A DNA stretch of 64,000 nt from Dipetalonema caudispina (Eukaryota > Nematoda > Chromadorea > Rhabditida > Onchocercidae). The translations under genes were made by a program, and so were the position numbers. Where the stretch lies: the NCBI GenBank assembly GCA_013365325.1, contig JABVXV010000030.1, positions 186,001 to 250,000 on the forward strand, written 5' to 3'. Below the pieces are notes generated by a model. It made no database searches and was not told the DNA's origin. It saw nothing but the letters and a program-made list of their open reading frames with translations. Positions within the stretch are counted from its first letter, which is position 1. Every line of letters begins with the position of its first letter. Positions 51,601 through 64,000 of this stretch are shown here, piece by piece.

Positions 51601-52727
51601 AAGAATCAGAAAATCTTGGTCAGAATCGAAACACTATTCAATAATTTCAGTTAATTTACGAAAAGAGCTACCAGCAGTTATTGAAACCAGTAACAATCTT
51701 GATGTTAATAATGATGCAAAAGAGAAGAAAAGCCCAAGCATCAATTCAATGAACTCTCTTGGCAGGTTCACCATTTTATGCGAAACTTATCCGTTACACA
51801 GGCTTGGCTTTATCTAGGCCTTTTTATACATATATATATATATATATATATATATGTATCAGAGCAGAATGAAACATATGACAAGCTTAGCTTTTCAAAT
51901 TAACAAATTTTATCATTGTTCAGATGGGAAACGTATTACAGCCCACAAGATTCATCGTTCAGCACGGGGTCACCTTTGGATACAAGCGCTTCCATTAGTG
52001 ACAGTTTTTGTGTTTCTGGTGAAGGAGAATTGAATTCGAGAGGAAACGGACAAGTTCATTCTCTTGAAACAGGTAAGTTTACAGAGATTTGAAGAGATTA
52101 TGCAAAAAGGAAGAGGTGAAAGTTGTAGTAGTATGCTCTAAATTCCATTCAAAGATTCTAAGGATATAAATATTGAAATGTAAGTTATATAATTTTTCTA
52201 AAAATAAGATTTGGTTTTATATTTAAACAAGAATTATTGAGATAAAAAGCAGAATTTTCAGAAAAAGGAATATTTAAATGAAATGTAAAATGCAAACTTC
52301 AAAGTATTTCAGGATTACAGCAGCGAACTAATATGGAAATTTATGGATTTTCTTCAGAACTAGATTACTCAATATCTGAACCAAATTCACAGCAGAAATA
52401 TATTCTTCATCGGTGAGTTATTAAAAATTCTCATTTGTTCATTTTTGCGCTTAAAAGTTATGTATATTTCAGTAAAATATCTGATGAAAATATATGAAAT
52501 ATTAACAAAAAGTTAAATGATTGCAGTCAGCCTTCAGGTATTTTATTAATCACTCAGTTTTCAGAATAGAGGAAGAATCGGAACAGAATGGTGGTATTGA
52601 GACAGCCGGTATGGTAACAAGTCGAACTCTTGATTCAATCAAATCAATTTTTTCGCATTCAAATCAAGTCGATTCGCAATGCAACATTATTATTCCGCAT
52701 TCTATTTCTGAACAGGCAAAATTTTGA
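48692..52727 (+). CDS. Uncharacterised low-complexity protein with Cys- and Arg-rich N-terminus
   Basis: Family not recognised. Nine exons join in phase: 48692-48769, 49375-49570, 50784-50947, 51026-51115, 51198-51258, 51651-51765, 51924-52072, 52313-52412 and 52565-52727. The first contains an ATG at 48698, giving 369 residues; the exon begins right after an AG acceptor, which fits spliced-leader addition six bases before the ATG, but an upstream exon cannot be excluded. The N-terminus MPVLCCYAKRRRASRA has two cysteines beside a basic cluster, a pattern seen at lipid-modified or membrane-edge sites. The rest is polar and probably disordered: Ser/Arg-rich (SSRRHRIS), a proline patch (SPPPPRC, PAPSYAPPPLPVLLVHSP), and Ser-rich segments (WETYYSPQDSSFSTGS, ASISDSF) with likely phosphorylation sites. 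The PPPLP piece could bind SH3 or WW domains. A cytoplasmic adaptor, or the tail of a membrane protein with missed upstream exons, are both possible. Confidence 0.6.
50359..50445 (+). repeat. Polypyrimidine tract
   Basis: About 85 bases almost entirely of C and T on the plus strand (T8, then CT repeats, then mixed C/T), within an intron of the uncharacterised gene at 48692-52727 and immediately before the triplicated repeat. Such tracts can form triplex DNA or bind polypyrimidine proteins. Confidence 0.8.
50487..50752 (+). repeat. Three degenerate tandem copies of an 84-97 bp unit
   Basis: Each copy carries, in order, TTAGAT or CTAGAT, a CACTTATCA-like word (50521, 50617 and, as CGCTTATCA, 50701), TTAAAATCTG or TTAAAACTTG, and AGCAGAT followed by GATT or GAATT. 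The starts are about 97 and 84 bp apart. The first two copies also share AAGAGGAAA upstream. The array ends about 30 bp before an exon of the surrounding gene. Confidence 0.8.
51831..51855 (+). repeat. (TA)12 microsatellite
   Basis: Alternating TA inside an intron of the uncharacterised gene at 48692-52727, with flanking TACA and TGTA extending the alternation. Confidence 0.9.
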
Positions 52728-52800
52728 ACTCTAATCTTTTCCATTAATTGAAATTTTAAAGAAATCCTATTTCAGTAAGTATTTTCGAAAACGCTTTTGC

Positions 52801-52806
52801 AATAAA
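52801..52806 (+). terminator. Poly(A) signal AATAAA
   Basis: AATAAA 74 nt after the stop codon of the uncharacterised gene ending at 52727, a typical nematode 3' UTR distance. It supports the predicted end of that gene. Confidence 0.45.
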
Positions 52807-54369
52807 ATGCTTCACAATATTTCTTATGTGCAAATTTCAGAAACTAAAGAATGGAACTAAATTTAAATGTTCTAATATATGAATTTAATGTAGATGATGT
52901 TGTCTAAAAGTTATAAAACGCTGCTTAATTCTATTCATTCAATATAAGTTAATTTTCAGTTTGAACTGATGAATCTTCGTGAATGCATGTGATGAAACAA
53001 ATTAGTATTAATTATGTCATTTTGACACGTTCTCAAGCAATAAAATTGTTTTGAATAAAAGTTGGAATTAATGTTCATATTACACATGCAATGCATGTCA
53101 TAAGAAATGAAAGTTCGAAAATTTATCGGCTAGCAAGAAGCAATAAATTAATCAAAGTTTACTAAGAAATAAATTTTAGTTGATGATCAAAAAGATTCGA
53201 CGTTTAAGGATTTGTCATTTGGATAAATTTCAATGAAATTGAAATGAAATAAACTGTGCAATTTCAAACTGGCCCTGCTCCGTCTAAGAACTTGTTCTTC
53301 TAAAACTTAAGGAATAGAAGTAGTAAATTGACAGATAAGCATAAGTGATGAAATTAGGTACTAATGATAGGTAAGATAAAAAAGAATCTGGAAGCAAAAT
53401 GACGAAGAATTTTATTACAATCTGTCAAGTGAAGTTTCGATATCGCCACTTAAGTGAAATGAGGCGATATTGCTCATTTATCCATTCCATATGACAAAGA
53501 GAGAGAGAGAGATAAAAGAATATATCATTATGATCCATGATGTAAAGATAGGCCTGAACAAAGTGATAATTAATGCATTTTATATGGTATCAGCTCATAT
53601 CTTTTCCAATTATGCCTGATATATTTTCCATGCAGATCGAATGAACAAACAAGAAATAAATTAAAATTGTATAGCAGTTAAAAGAAAGTAGAAGCAGATT
53701 GCAGAAGTTTATTAAGTTTTATTGTTGTAGCCTTTCTAAATTATCCGAACAGACAAACTTTTGAATTATACGCTTCGTTTTTTTTTTTTTTTTCTTTTTC
53801 GGTTCTTATATAGCTATAAAAGTAAAAATACTACAAGATACATATATTTCATTCTATTTCCTATTTGAGTATTGCATTACAGAATCCTAAATTCGTGCCA
53901 ACTTAAAGTTGAAAATTTCATTCTAATTTTTTTTTTGCACAAAAAACCAGCTGATATTTCAGTTCATTCCAGTTGCTAAATAGGTAAATTAGGGTAAATC
54001 TTTTTTTTCTTTTTTGCAAAGTTTTATTGCATTTATATAAAAGTTGAAAATAATACATTTTCTTGCATACTTTTCTCGGTAATCACTAAAAAATCGTTTG
54101 AAATGTTGAAAAAATAGTTAATATTTAGAAAAGACCTATTCATCATTTTTATGAGTCATTGGTCATTTTATTTTTTCATTTTTCTTTTTTTTTTTTTTTC
54201 GAAATGTCCATTAATAAAATTAATAAAAGTGAAGCATTTATTAATAATGTAAAAGACAACGTCATTTGTTTATAAGCCACAATAAGTAAGTATTTTGGCT
54301 ATGGTTGGGTATGGAGAACAACATGGAAATTGTTATTATCAAAATTGCTGACTCTTAAGCATAAACACA

Positions 54370-54372
<3 letters not shown>

Positions 54373-54400
<28 letters not shown>
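54373..54400 (+). repeat. (AC)14 microsatellite
   Basis: Uninterrupted AC dinucleotides in the gene-free region upstream of the ion channel gene. Confidence 0.93.
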
Positions 54401-54404
<4 letters not shown>

Positions 54405-54753
54405 TCAATGATAAGAATAGATTAAAATAATAGTTTCTTCTCATTTATTAAAGCGGCAGACCAAATGAATTGCTTATTTTTCTGTTGCACAAAGTGTATA
54501 TTATTCTTTAGCAATAAAGCTCATCAAGAAAATTCTTAAATGCTAAGAACAGCTTATTAGAGGCAGTCCCTTAGAAATGATTAAGTAGAGGAGAAGATGG
54601 CGTTAAGAGGGACAGGAAACAGAATGTTAACTTTATTTGAGGACATTTCAGGGGTGTGAAAGAAATGACATTTTGCTGAAAGTTAATTCTATCTCCATGC
54701 CTACCTATATTTATCTGTCAGAAAGCAAGCTTATATGGTTCAGTATAAATTTC

Positions 54754-54805
54754 GAGAGAGAGAGAGAGATTTGTCCCTCTCTCTTCTTCTTCTTCATCTT
54801 CTCTC
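54754..54805 (+). repeat. Adjacent AG and CT simple repeats
   Basis: An AG run (54754-54769) is followed after about six bases by a CT/CTT-rich run (54775 to about 54805). The two are complementary, so a hairpin is possible on either strand. Confidence 0.7.
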
Positions 54806-57800
54806 ATTGAATAGAAATAATTTTCTTTCCAATTGAATTATCCGTCCATTATCTTCATCTTCTCTCTCTCTTTCTTTTGATTGTCTTTTAATTTGGATTT
54901 TTCCATATTCAAAGCTTTTCTAAATTTTGCCTTCTTTGTTGTACCACTTTTAACAGATTCTCTTAGCAAAATTTTCAAGTCTAAATTTTTGCAAATTTTA
55001 TTGAATTGTTATTATTTTTGCAGATGGTGATATCAAAATAATAATGTTTACTGGATTTGTCTAGAATAAATGAAACTAAAATAATTATCCATATATAAAA
55101 ATAACTTGGCTTTTTTTTCATCTTAAATGGTTTTTTTCAATTACATCATCGAGCTTTTGAATGAAAAAGCTCCAACACTACTTTCTACTTTCGAATAATT
55201 CACATTATTTGCCTAACTATTAATTATCATCAACATTTTTAAGACTTCGAAATTGGAAATATTGATGAAGGGAAGTTGTTTTATTGATTCTTGAGGAAAT
55301 TTATAAAACATAGGTCAAATATATTACCATCTCCCTAATATTTTCTTTACCATAAAACTTTTTATTAACCTGAATGATATTCGACGATCTCCCGCATTTC
55401 AGTCTAATATCTCAACGATTGGAAATATTTAAAAGTCTTTTATAACAAGGAAGTTTTTGGAAATATTTAAAAGATATCAAATACAAATGTCTTTAAAAAT
55501 TCATATAAGATTCTGATAATTGATCTTCAGAGTTTTCAATGAATTACGAGTTTATTTTGTTTAATTCTCTGATCGGATTATTCGGTCGTAAAGATTGTTT
55601 GTTTGAGAGAATTAAAAAGTTGATATAAATTTAATGAGTAATGAATAATACATGAAGAGAAAATAAGTTTCCGAAGCTTTAATTTCTTGCCTTTACGAAG
55701 TCATTTCAGATCAAATTCCTTTTTCCAATTAATATTATTTTGCAAGTGAATTCTGTCAACAATACATTTATTTTTACATCTCTTCATCTTTCTACTACTG
55801 TAATAAGATATCACAGTGATGATTGTAATAGGATATTACAATTATAATGAAATATCACAAAAATAAGGAAAAAGGAAAAAAACGAAGAGAGAATATTCTC
55901 ATCTATCTTACTACATTACAAATACATTATTTAATACAAATTTAACTTTTTTTAATAAAGCTATTTAAGGTAACTTTTCCAGTAATGTTTTTTTAAAAAA
56001 AAAGTTAAATTTTGTCCTACTTTTGGGATAATTTTGTTAAAAATAATATGCATAAAACAAAAATGAAATTTTAACAATTGTTGAGAAGTACAAAGTGATA
56101 GTAAATATTTTGGAATTTGAAGAGAGACGTAATACAATTCCTTAAAAGCATTTCCGTTTTCTTTTTTCTCCTTCCAGAAAAGAAAGAAAGTACTTAGCAT
56201 CCCTTCTTTCTTTAACTGTTCAGTATTCAATTTATTATCCCAAATTCCATAAAATTCTTTTTTTATACCGCACATAATAAACCTTTACATCGCTTTAATC
56301 TTTAAGCTAAACTTTTCATTTACGGTGTTTTCAAAGAAAAGAATATTAATCGAAAATTTTCTTACTTGAACAGTCGAAAAAATTTCGATGAATGAAAAAG
56401 CTTAGCTGAAAGACCAATCACAAATTTTTTTAGAATAAATTGAAATTGAATTATTTTCCTGCATCTATGTTATGATGGTCAACCATATCCTGTCAAATGT
56501 TGTGGAAAAACTCATTCATAAAAGTGGGAGAATAGACGAGCAAGCGATTGCGGTAACGATTTAAATTTCACTAATTTAACGAAAACAATTACAGCTTGCT
56601 TTCTTGACTTTCTTAGAACTTTGACGTCTTCATAAATAACAACGTTTTGAGTTTTTTGTCGGAAAAAAATGCATAGCCAAATAAAATACAAATTATTTGA
56701 AGGAAAATGATATTAGTAAAAAGAAAAAATTATTTTATAAAAATTTCAAAAATATTTCTTCAAAGTAAGTTTTTTTTTGCTTTTCTTATATTGAGAAATG
56801 CACTTATGAATGTCATATCATTTCTGAAAACTATTTCGTTGGTCATATCAGAAAACAAATGCTCCCATAGAGTGGAAAAAGAACTATCTTCGACTGCTTT
56901 CTTATAAATTTGCTATTAAAAATGATGGATAATTTGCCTTATTTTTTAGTTGTTTCTATTTCAAAACATATTATTCTTGAAGAGATTAAAATGGTCGTTG
57001 ATTCCACATACCTTTTTATTCAAAAATTAAAAAAAGAAATTTTTTTTTTTTTGAACTGAGAAGCTTCCATACTTTCTTATTAAATAATAGTTTTATTTAA
57101 ATGATTTAAATGTTTCAATCAAAACTAAGATAGGTTATATGACTAATAAAGTAGTAAAGAAGCTATTGGGATTGACTTGACAGAGAAATGATTGAATGAA
57201 AGTTTTCTGGTAAACGTTAAGACTTTCACAGCTGTTAGAATAAAGATTTATCGCTTTTGTTTTTTCTTCTTTGCTCAGATTTATTGATCTAAAAGCTTAC
57301 TAGCTTTAGAACTTTTTTTTACTAGCAAACTACAATTAGTACGACTTTTCTCACTTGACTCAACCATTCATTATATTAACACCAATAATTCTAATTTTTC
57401 ATTGCTACTAATCTATTAATATTAGTATTGTGCTAAGGGTCGAAAGTTTAAAAAAAAAAACTGGATGAGACTATAAAATTTGACTGAAAGTATTTGTGAT
57501 ATATGGACTAATTCATTGAAACAATAGATGATGACACTGCGAGTTAATTAAGATAAAATAAATTTTAATCTTGGTAGATATGCAATTGATAGGAAAGTTC
57601 ACAAAACTGCGAACTTTGTCAAATGAAAATTCTTGACGATATAATTTGCAATTGTTACTAATTTATGTTTGAAATATCAGTCATCATTTTCTTTTTTTAA
57701 ATTTATTATTTGTTTGAATGACTATCAATGTGAAAGATACTTATTTTGCAGATATTACCATTTGATATTAACAATTTACAAATTTTACGCTTCCGAATCC

Positions 57801-57916
57801 CAACAGCGCCATTCGTTCATTCTCAGTAGAAAACGTTATGATTGATCCGCATGATCATCAATTAGCTTAAAGCGCTTTATGATGAAAAATGCTTCGAACA
57901 TAACGTTTCTTTTAAA

Positions 57917-60900
57917 ATGCTAATATTTCGGAAGTCATTAACAGCGGGACATAAAATTACCCGTCCTACTGCAGCAATACTGCTTATGTTAATTATGACA
58001 TTAGCAATGATTGATATTTCATGGGCTCGAAAGCCAAAACGAAAACCTTGGTAAGCATTTTGAAATATGCAGGATTAATTAAGCGTGAATCTCTGAAAAT
58101 GAAGTTATTAATTACGCAAAAGCAGTTCACTATAATTAGTTGCAACGTTAGTGACCTTTTAACTGAATTCAACTAATGGATTTAATTAATTCAATTTCAA
58201 TCAACGAAAAAATTCACTTATTTTGCTATCATTCTTCAGCAAACGGATGGCATTCAATAGGCACACAACAAATTACCGCTCATGGCGAGAACAGATGACC
58301 GTTTGTGAATTACTTGATAATTATGACCCTGCAGTACGACCTTCCGGAAAAATGCCTACTAAAGATCAAAGTGAACTTTTTGTATTTGAAGTACAATTCA
58401 CTATATCCCTCAGATTTTTCGTAATCGTTATTGCTGAAAAATTCGAGACTATAAAGAAAAAATTAGAGTGAATTTCAGAAGGACCAGTGATTGTATGGAC
58501 GAGTTTGGAAATTCGTTCTATTGGAGCAATTAGCGAACGAAATATGGTAATGTTTTAATTTGAGTAACTTTATTCAAATTGCTTGAAATGCTCAAACTAA
58601 CATTATAATATGAACATTTTTGGAAGTTTTTCTTCTTTTAATCGATTTATGATTGACAAAACATATTACATTTCAATCTCATTTTAATATCTTTTATATG
58701 TATTTCAAGATATTTAAGAGTTTTTAAGATTTTTTTTTCAAGCAGTAATGCTTAACTACTTTGTAGAAGATTCATATAGATTAACATCAAAAAAGTAACC
58801 TTTTTTTTATAGGAGTTTGTTGCACAGTTTCGCTTTCAACAGGAATGGTATGATGATCGACTTCGGTACACAGATCATAATGATTTTCGTAATTTTGATT
58901 TTATTCATGTTGCTCGTGATCAAGTACTCTGGATTCCAGATACCTTCTTCCAAAATGAGCGAAACGGATGGTACCACATGTTAGATAAGGTTAATTGATT
59001 ATAATCTATTGATAAATTATCAATTTATTTTCTGAATTGTTCCTATTTTATAACCATTTTCACTTTTTGCGAAGAAATTTAGTTTCAGAGGCAAATTTCG
59101 TCATTAATTTCATATTCCATTTCATTCAATGATGTCATCCATCTGCTCATTCCAAAATTTTACTTCAACTCAATGTTATCATCTTTCTGCTGAATTTAAA
59201 TTTTATAAAATAAAGTTACTTTTAGGAAAACAAATTTATCAAAGTACGCTCTGATGGAAAAGTTATTTATAATCGCAGGTTATCATATAATTTTTAAAAA
59301 AATTCACATATATGTAACTCTTATTGTTTCGCAGTAAAATTATCTCCGTCTATTGAAGAATGAAATTATTTGAAAAATACAAATGAATGGATTTGCAGGT
59401 TAACGCTAATACTGGCATGTCAGATGAACTTAATTCGGTATCCCATGGATGTTCAAGAGTGCCTTATCGATTTTGCTAGTTGTAAATATTTAATTAATAG
59501 AAAAAAAAAAACTAAAATCAGTTTGTTTATTTAATATTTATCTCTCTCTTTTTCTCTTATCTACTTGATAAGAACTACATATATTATAGATGCTTATACA
59601 ACAAGTGACATTGTCTATAAATGGGATCGTGTAGCAGTAACAGTTGATAAGGATGCCAACGATGCTTTACCGAATTTTCGAATCAGTACCTTTGAAAATA
59701 AATCCTGTGATAGCACCACGAATACAGGTAATTCATATTTCTCCATCTTTCACTATCCATTTGTGAAATATATGCGCATTCTGGACATATTAGCCAGCAA
59801 GGCGTTCAAAACATTATACTAGATACTTTAGCTTAATACTTTCACTCCCTTATATGTTACTTTCTCACTTAATACATTATCAATAAAATCTATTCATTTC
59901 TTAAATTTCCATAAAAATGCTTTATTTCTGTACTCTTAACGTTAATTTGTCTAAATTACTGGTTATGCAAACATGAGGTAATAAATACTTCTCAAAACTA
60001 GCACTATGTATCATTGAAAATTTGTGGTCAAGTTAATTGTAGGGCTTCCAAAGTGAAATTCCTCTTAACATAATTTCAATTTCAGGGACATACAGCTGTC
60101 TTCGGGTGGAGCTTAGGCTAAGTCGTGTTTTCTCATTCTTTCTTCTACAGCTTTACATTCCATCGACAATGTTGGTTGGAGTATCATGGGTGTCATATTG
60201 GATTGATTGGAAAAGCACTGCTGCACGCGTCCCTCTTGCAATTGTCACCCTGCTGACCATGATCACCCAGTCACATGGTCAGTCTTACCTTTCCATTAGG
60301 TCTAAATGCCTCAGACTGAGTTTGTTCAATTAAGCTTTTAACCAACTAATTACAATTTTCAACATGGCTCTTTCTCCAGTCTTTCTGCAGCTGTGCACAA
60401 ATTATGCATCTTTCCAAGTCTTGCAATCCAGAAGTATTGTTTTCAGCCATAAAATCACAGTAACTTTGGATGAAACAATAATAATTCGTCCCATTTGAAA
60501 TATTGGATAGGAAAACAAATTAATTGATGGTTGATTAATTAAGCTACAAATAAAAAGATTGCTTGTAATGGTTCTCTCACCAATAACCAAATAGAAAAAT
60601 TGCTAAATATTATAATTTTACCTTTTCTCATATTTAACTGGCTAATTTCATATTATTTTTCTCAAAAGTATTGGACTTCCTGTATCAGAATTAAATGATA
60701 TAAATATTTTCATTCGATATTTATTCAATCTATTTAATTAAATATTTCAACAGAAAAATTACAATGTTACACAAAAGTATCCGTACTGTTTTTGCACTAT
60801 GTATATATTTTCCGCGTTAAATTGAAATTTATTAAAATTTAGATGAAAAAAAAATTTTTCTTTTCTTTTTTGAGATCTTTTTTCTGCTGCAAAAAGAATA

Positions 60901-63377
60901 ATGTCAAAAATATTTACTGAAAAAGTCTTCGTCTGCATGATTATTTTCAGTTGTTAGGACATAAAACTTTTCCAAATATTCCTTCATTAAATGACTAGAC
61001 GTCTCCAACAGAGGCAACAACAAAAAACCACTTCGAATGAATTATATTATGTTGACAAGTGTAGTTGCTAGAAGGGATCCTAGCTTGAAACAACATCCGT
61101 TACCCCTTCTACGACAGAATAGCTAATGTACCATTTCAATAATACAGATCAAAAATTATTGATATTGCACTGTTATCCGTTTAATTTAAAACAAAAACAT
61201 TCTATTCAAAAATAAATAAAGCCTCATATGCTTGAATCATCTTATTAAATAAAAATGAAATGTCGAAGGGTAGACAAAAATTCCTCTAATTATATGTCCA
61301 TCAAGGAAATAATTATGTTGACCGCTATTTATTTAAATAGTGCGCAAAGGATTTTTTTAGCTTATTATAATAAACATAAGGAGAAGCCACAAAAGTTTGC
61401 ATTTGAACATTGAAATAAAAAGTATAATTTCATCATATTAAAAATTCACTATTGAGAAAAGATAATTATTATTTTCTTTTTCAGCAATTAACTCGAATCT
61501 ACCTCCTGTAAGTTACACCAAAGCTATAGATGTATGGATCGGAGCTTGTGTCGGTTCGTCTTGTAATTTTTGACGTCTTAATCTTTTCATTTCAAACTAA
61601 TGAAATGGATTAACATTCGAAATCAGCAACATTAATTCGATTTTAATGAAATTTCAGTATTCATATTTGCATCATTGATCGAATATGCAGTTGTGAATTA
61701 TGTAGGAATTTTCGATGAACATCGGTATCAAATTTATATGATTTTAAGTATTTTAAAATATCATTTTCTAATCTGTTGTCCAAAACAGTGAAAATCGTAA
61801 TGGTCGTTTTAACTTACACATTTTGAAGTAATACATATAATTTCGTCGCAGAAGATTCCATTACTACCTTCTCCCTTTTCGTTTATAGTGAAAATCATCA
61901 TGAAAATTCATTTAGAGACAAAGTGGCGAACCAGAATTTCTCTTTAAATTTAAAATATAAAAAGGTGAAACTTCAAAAATCGCGGGATTATTAAAAAAAC
62001 TGGCTGCTCATAAGTGGAGAAAAATATTTCCTTTCCAGTTTCTTTTATTTTTTATTCTATTTTCTTGGAGAATTTCATTTGACTAATTTTAATACAAAAA
62101 ATTGAACAACATGATAACCAGAAAATAATTAGGATTAAAATTGAAAAAGTAGTAGTATTGAATTTTAAAACAAAAAGTTGACCAATTTTCCGATTCCATT
62201 TTTCGAAATGTTACGAACTTTTTTTCGACATTAAGTAACCATTGTTTATCAATATTCATAATCATTTTTATCGGGAAACCTATCGTTTCTGCATGATTTT
62301 GAACATTTTTTGGATTTAGTTCAATTTAATTTATCATCATTTAGAAAAGTGCGAACGGTGACATCCAATCAAACACGTCTCACTAATATTATCGAAAATG
62401 GTCTTTTGTTTAGTCCCATCGAATGTATCGCTGCTTCACCCACATCCTGTTTAAACAGTCCCGAAAAGAAGGTTATTATCTTTCCTACAATTCATAAATA
62501 TCCTCACTAAATTCTTTTATTCATTCATAAATAATAAGTAATTGTTACAATAATTCCTTTCCCTAATGACAACAAATGCCTTATTTTTAATTAATTAAAA
62601 AAAAATATATATACTGCATTTTCCAGAGCTTATTACGACGCAGACGAAAACAAAGTTTTGAAGAAAAGAAACATGAATTGATTGACTTCAATTCATCACA
62701 TATGATACATAGTTCAGATCCTATTTGGACATTTCAGGTTTATTCTACATCTATTTCTCTATATTTTCGCACAAAATTTATATATAGAAATTGAAATCGA
62801 AAAATCTGAGCTCTCCTAAAAAGTAAGCAAGAAATTGAAAAGTGACGATATATGGAGCTTGAAAAACCACAAAAAAAGATAGAATCCACTGAATGGGCAT
62901 TTTTTAGGATGTATCAGACCTAATATACATTGGACAAAGGAAACGCTTTGAATTAGTACGATGGTGCAGTTCATTATCTTCACGTGAACGAGCAGAAAGA
63001 ATCGATATAATGGCCAGGTGTTATTTCATTTAATGAATTAATAGTTTGCTAAATTTTTAAAAATTAATTCAAGCATGGATTTAGTAAAAGATAATAATGC
63101 ATAGTACTGATAGCTGTTATCATCATTTTAATATCAAAATATAATCACTATCCCGCATAATCCCACTAAATTATAATTTGCTACCCTTGTGTGATTAATT
63201 GTTTTCAATCTTCACAATTTTTAAATGCATCATATTCTTTTTAGTAGTATGACACCATCGTTCGATATTTATCTTAAAAAAAAATGTTGATTTCATTTCA
63301 GGTTGATTTTTCCAGTAGCATTTATCTTGTTTAATTTTGCATATTGGAGTATATATTTGGATGAAATGGAGGAATAA
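57917..63377 (+). CDS. Cys-loop ligand-gated anion channel, glutamate-gated chloride channel type
   Basis: Pentameric channel subunit of the nerve or muscle membrane. Fourteen exons join in phase: 57917-58050, 58240-58370, 58479-58546, 58813-58989, 59226-59278, 59399-59478, 59590-59727, 60086-60277, 61485-61553, 61658-61724, 62345-62471, 62627-62737, 62908-63017 and 63302-63377, giving 510 residues. A hydrophobic signal-like segment lies at about 19-36. The extracellular domain has EEWYDDR-type [21 protein letters not shown], the cys-loop C195-C209 (RYPMDVQEC) and [16 protein letters not shown]. The second disulfide pair C254/C265, typical of glutamate- and glycine-gated channels, is present. 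M1 ([20 protein letters not shown]), M2 ([18 protein letters not shown]), M3 ([20 protein letters not shown]) and M4 ([20 protein letters not shown]) are all present, M4 ending four residues before the stop. The M2 start reads STAAR, lacking the usual PAR proline. It may be the glc-4 orthologue, but a related lgc gene is possible. Confidence 0.93.
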
Positions 63378-64000
63378 AGAGGAGTGTCATTACAAATTTC
63401 GATATATTTATACGAATGAAATGAAGCATTCCAAATGTTAAAAGATTCTAAACGATGGCGTTATCATATATAAAAATCTCATTTTACATAAGAAAGATGA
63501 AGGGATGTACATTATGAATGAGCGTTGAGTAACATTCAATGTAAACTTGTTAAAGAAAGCAAAAGATATCAATGTACTAAACATTTACCTATGATCAGAT
63601 CAGATTGATAATCTATCTGTGACGAGTTACGTGTGACGTTTTGATGAAAATTCAATGTAGATTGAAAGATGTAAATAAAGCAAATGGTGGAAACTTCTTA
63701 GCAAGCACGAATTTCATTCATATTTCATTTGGAGAGCATTTTTTATGATAAGCGACAAATTAATTTCCATAGTTATAAATTCAGTTCCTATGAATATTGT
63801 AATAAGATGTAGCCATTTTTCGATCATGAAATTGTTGAGAAAAATTGTGATTCTGCATTATAATGACAGGGACATGTTGCGCCATCGAATTGAACGATGT
63901 ACTACAATTTTCGTTTTAGCAACATCGATTGTAGTGTTTATTTGCAGCAAACTGACGTGTTCAACATCTGATCACTTTAGATAGGAAAACATGGAAATGT
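63378..64000. other. 3' flank of the ion channel gene
   Basis: Probable 3' UTR, then sequence with an open frame (63745-63984) that has no recognisable domain and could be chance or part of a gene outside the window. Confidence 0.45.
63674..63679 (+). terminator. Poly(A) signal AATAAA after ion channel
   Basis: AATAAA about 300 nt after the channel stop codon. It is the clearest downstream match, with no independent support. Confidence 0.35.

Larger units (their letters stand above)
52728..57916. other. 5.2-kb gene-free region upstream of the ion channel
   Basis: AT-rich with many homopolymer runs of T and several microsatellites: AG repeat at 53500-53512, AC repeat at 54373-54400, AG repeat at 54754-54769 and CT-rich runs at 54775-54805 and 54860-54875. 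Open frames at 55961-56275 (minus) and 56707-56907 (plus) are Lys/Phe/Leu-rich with no domain. It probably includes the promoter of the channel gene. Confidence 0.55.

Noticed and set aside
55961..56907. Open frames of 66-104 codons upstream of the channel
   Set aside because: Lys/Phe/Leu-rich chance frames without domains, splice partners or start context.

Overview
The window is nuclear DNA from a nematode, most likely a clade III (ascarid/filarial-type) parasite. The evidence is AT-rich sequence, many short exons with short AT-rich introns ending in a TTTCAG-type acceptor, and protein-coding genes that resemble nematode homologues most closely. No ribosomal, transfer or spliced-leader RNA gene, transposon ORF or CRISPR array was recognised. 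The species assignment is inference. All gene models were built by hand from splice sites and reading phase; no alignment or expression data were available.

Left half, plus strand: a Ctr-family copper transporter (4009-5296), the alpha subunit of general transcription factor TFIIE (7010-9800, eight exons, one apparent GC-AG intron), the beta subunit of the nascent polypeptide-associated complex (12221-13401), and the TRAPP vesicle-tethering subunit TRAPPC13 (14971-19292, eleven exons).

Centre, minus strand: a large uncharacterised gene of about 20 exons (20739-30012), tail to tail with TRAPPC13, and the mitochondrial branched-chain 2-oxoacid dehydrogenase E2 subunit DBT (32855-38148, eleven exons, 419 residues).

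Right half, plus strand: a two-PDZ-domain protein (40141-43292) followed only 342 bp later by a divergent GSK3-like kinase (43635-44807), a possible operon pair; an unrecognised low-complexity protein with a Cys- and Arg-rich N-terminus (48692-52727); and a cys-loop ligand-gated ion channel of the glutamate-gated chloride channel group (57917-63377, fourteen exons, 510 residues). The channel sits behind 5.2 kb of gene-free, homopolymer-rich DNA.

Most genes are unrelated housekeeping functions (copper uptake, transcription initiation, co-translational chaperoning, vesicle tethering, amino-acid catabolism), so the window is ordinary nematode gene-dense DNA and not a functional cluster. The points most worth a second look are the pore and drug-site residues of the channel, the degenerate glycine loop and lost phosphate-pocket arginine of the GSK3-like kinase, the two unrecognised genes, an intronic triplicated repeat beside a polypyrimidine tract, a perfect 14-bp hairpin, and a T14-C14 homopolymer junction just beyond DBT.
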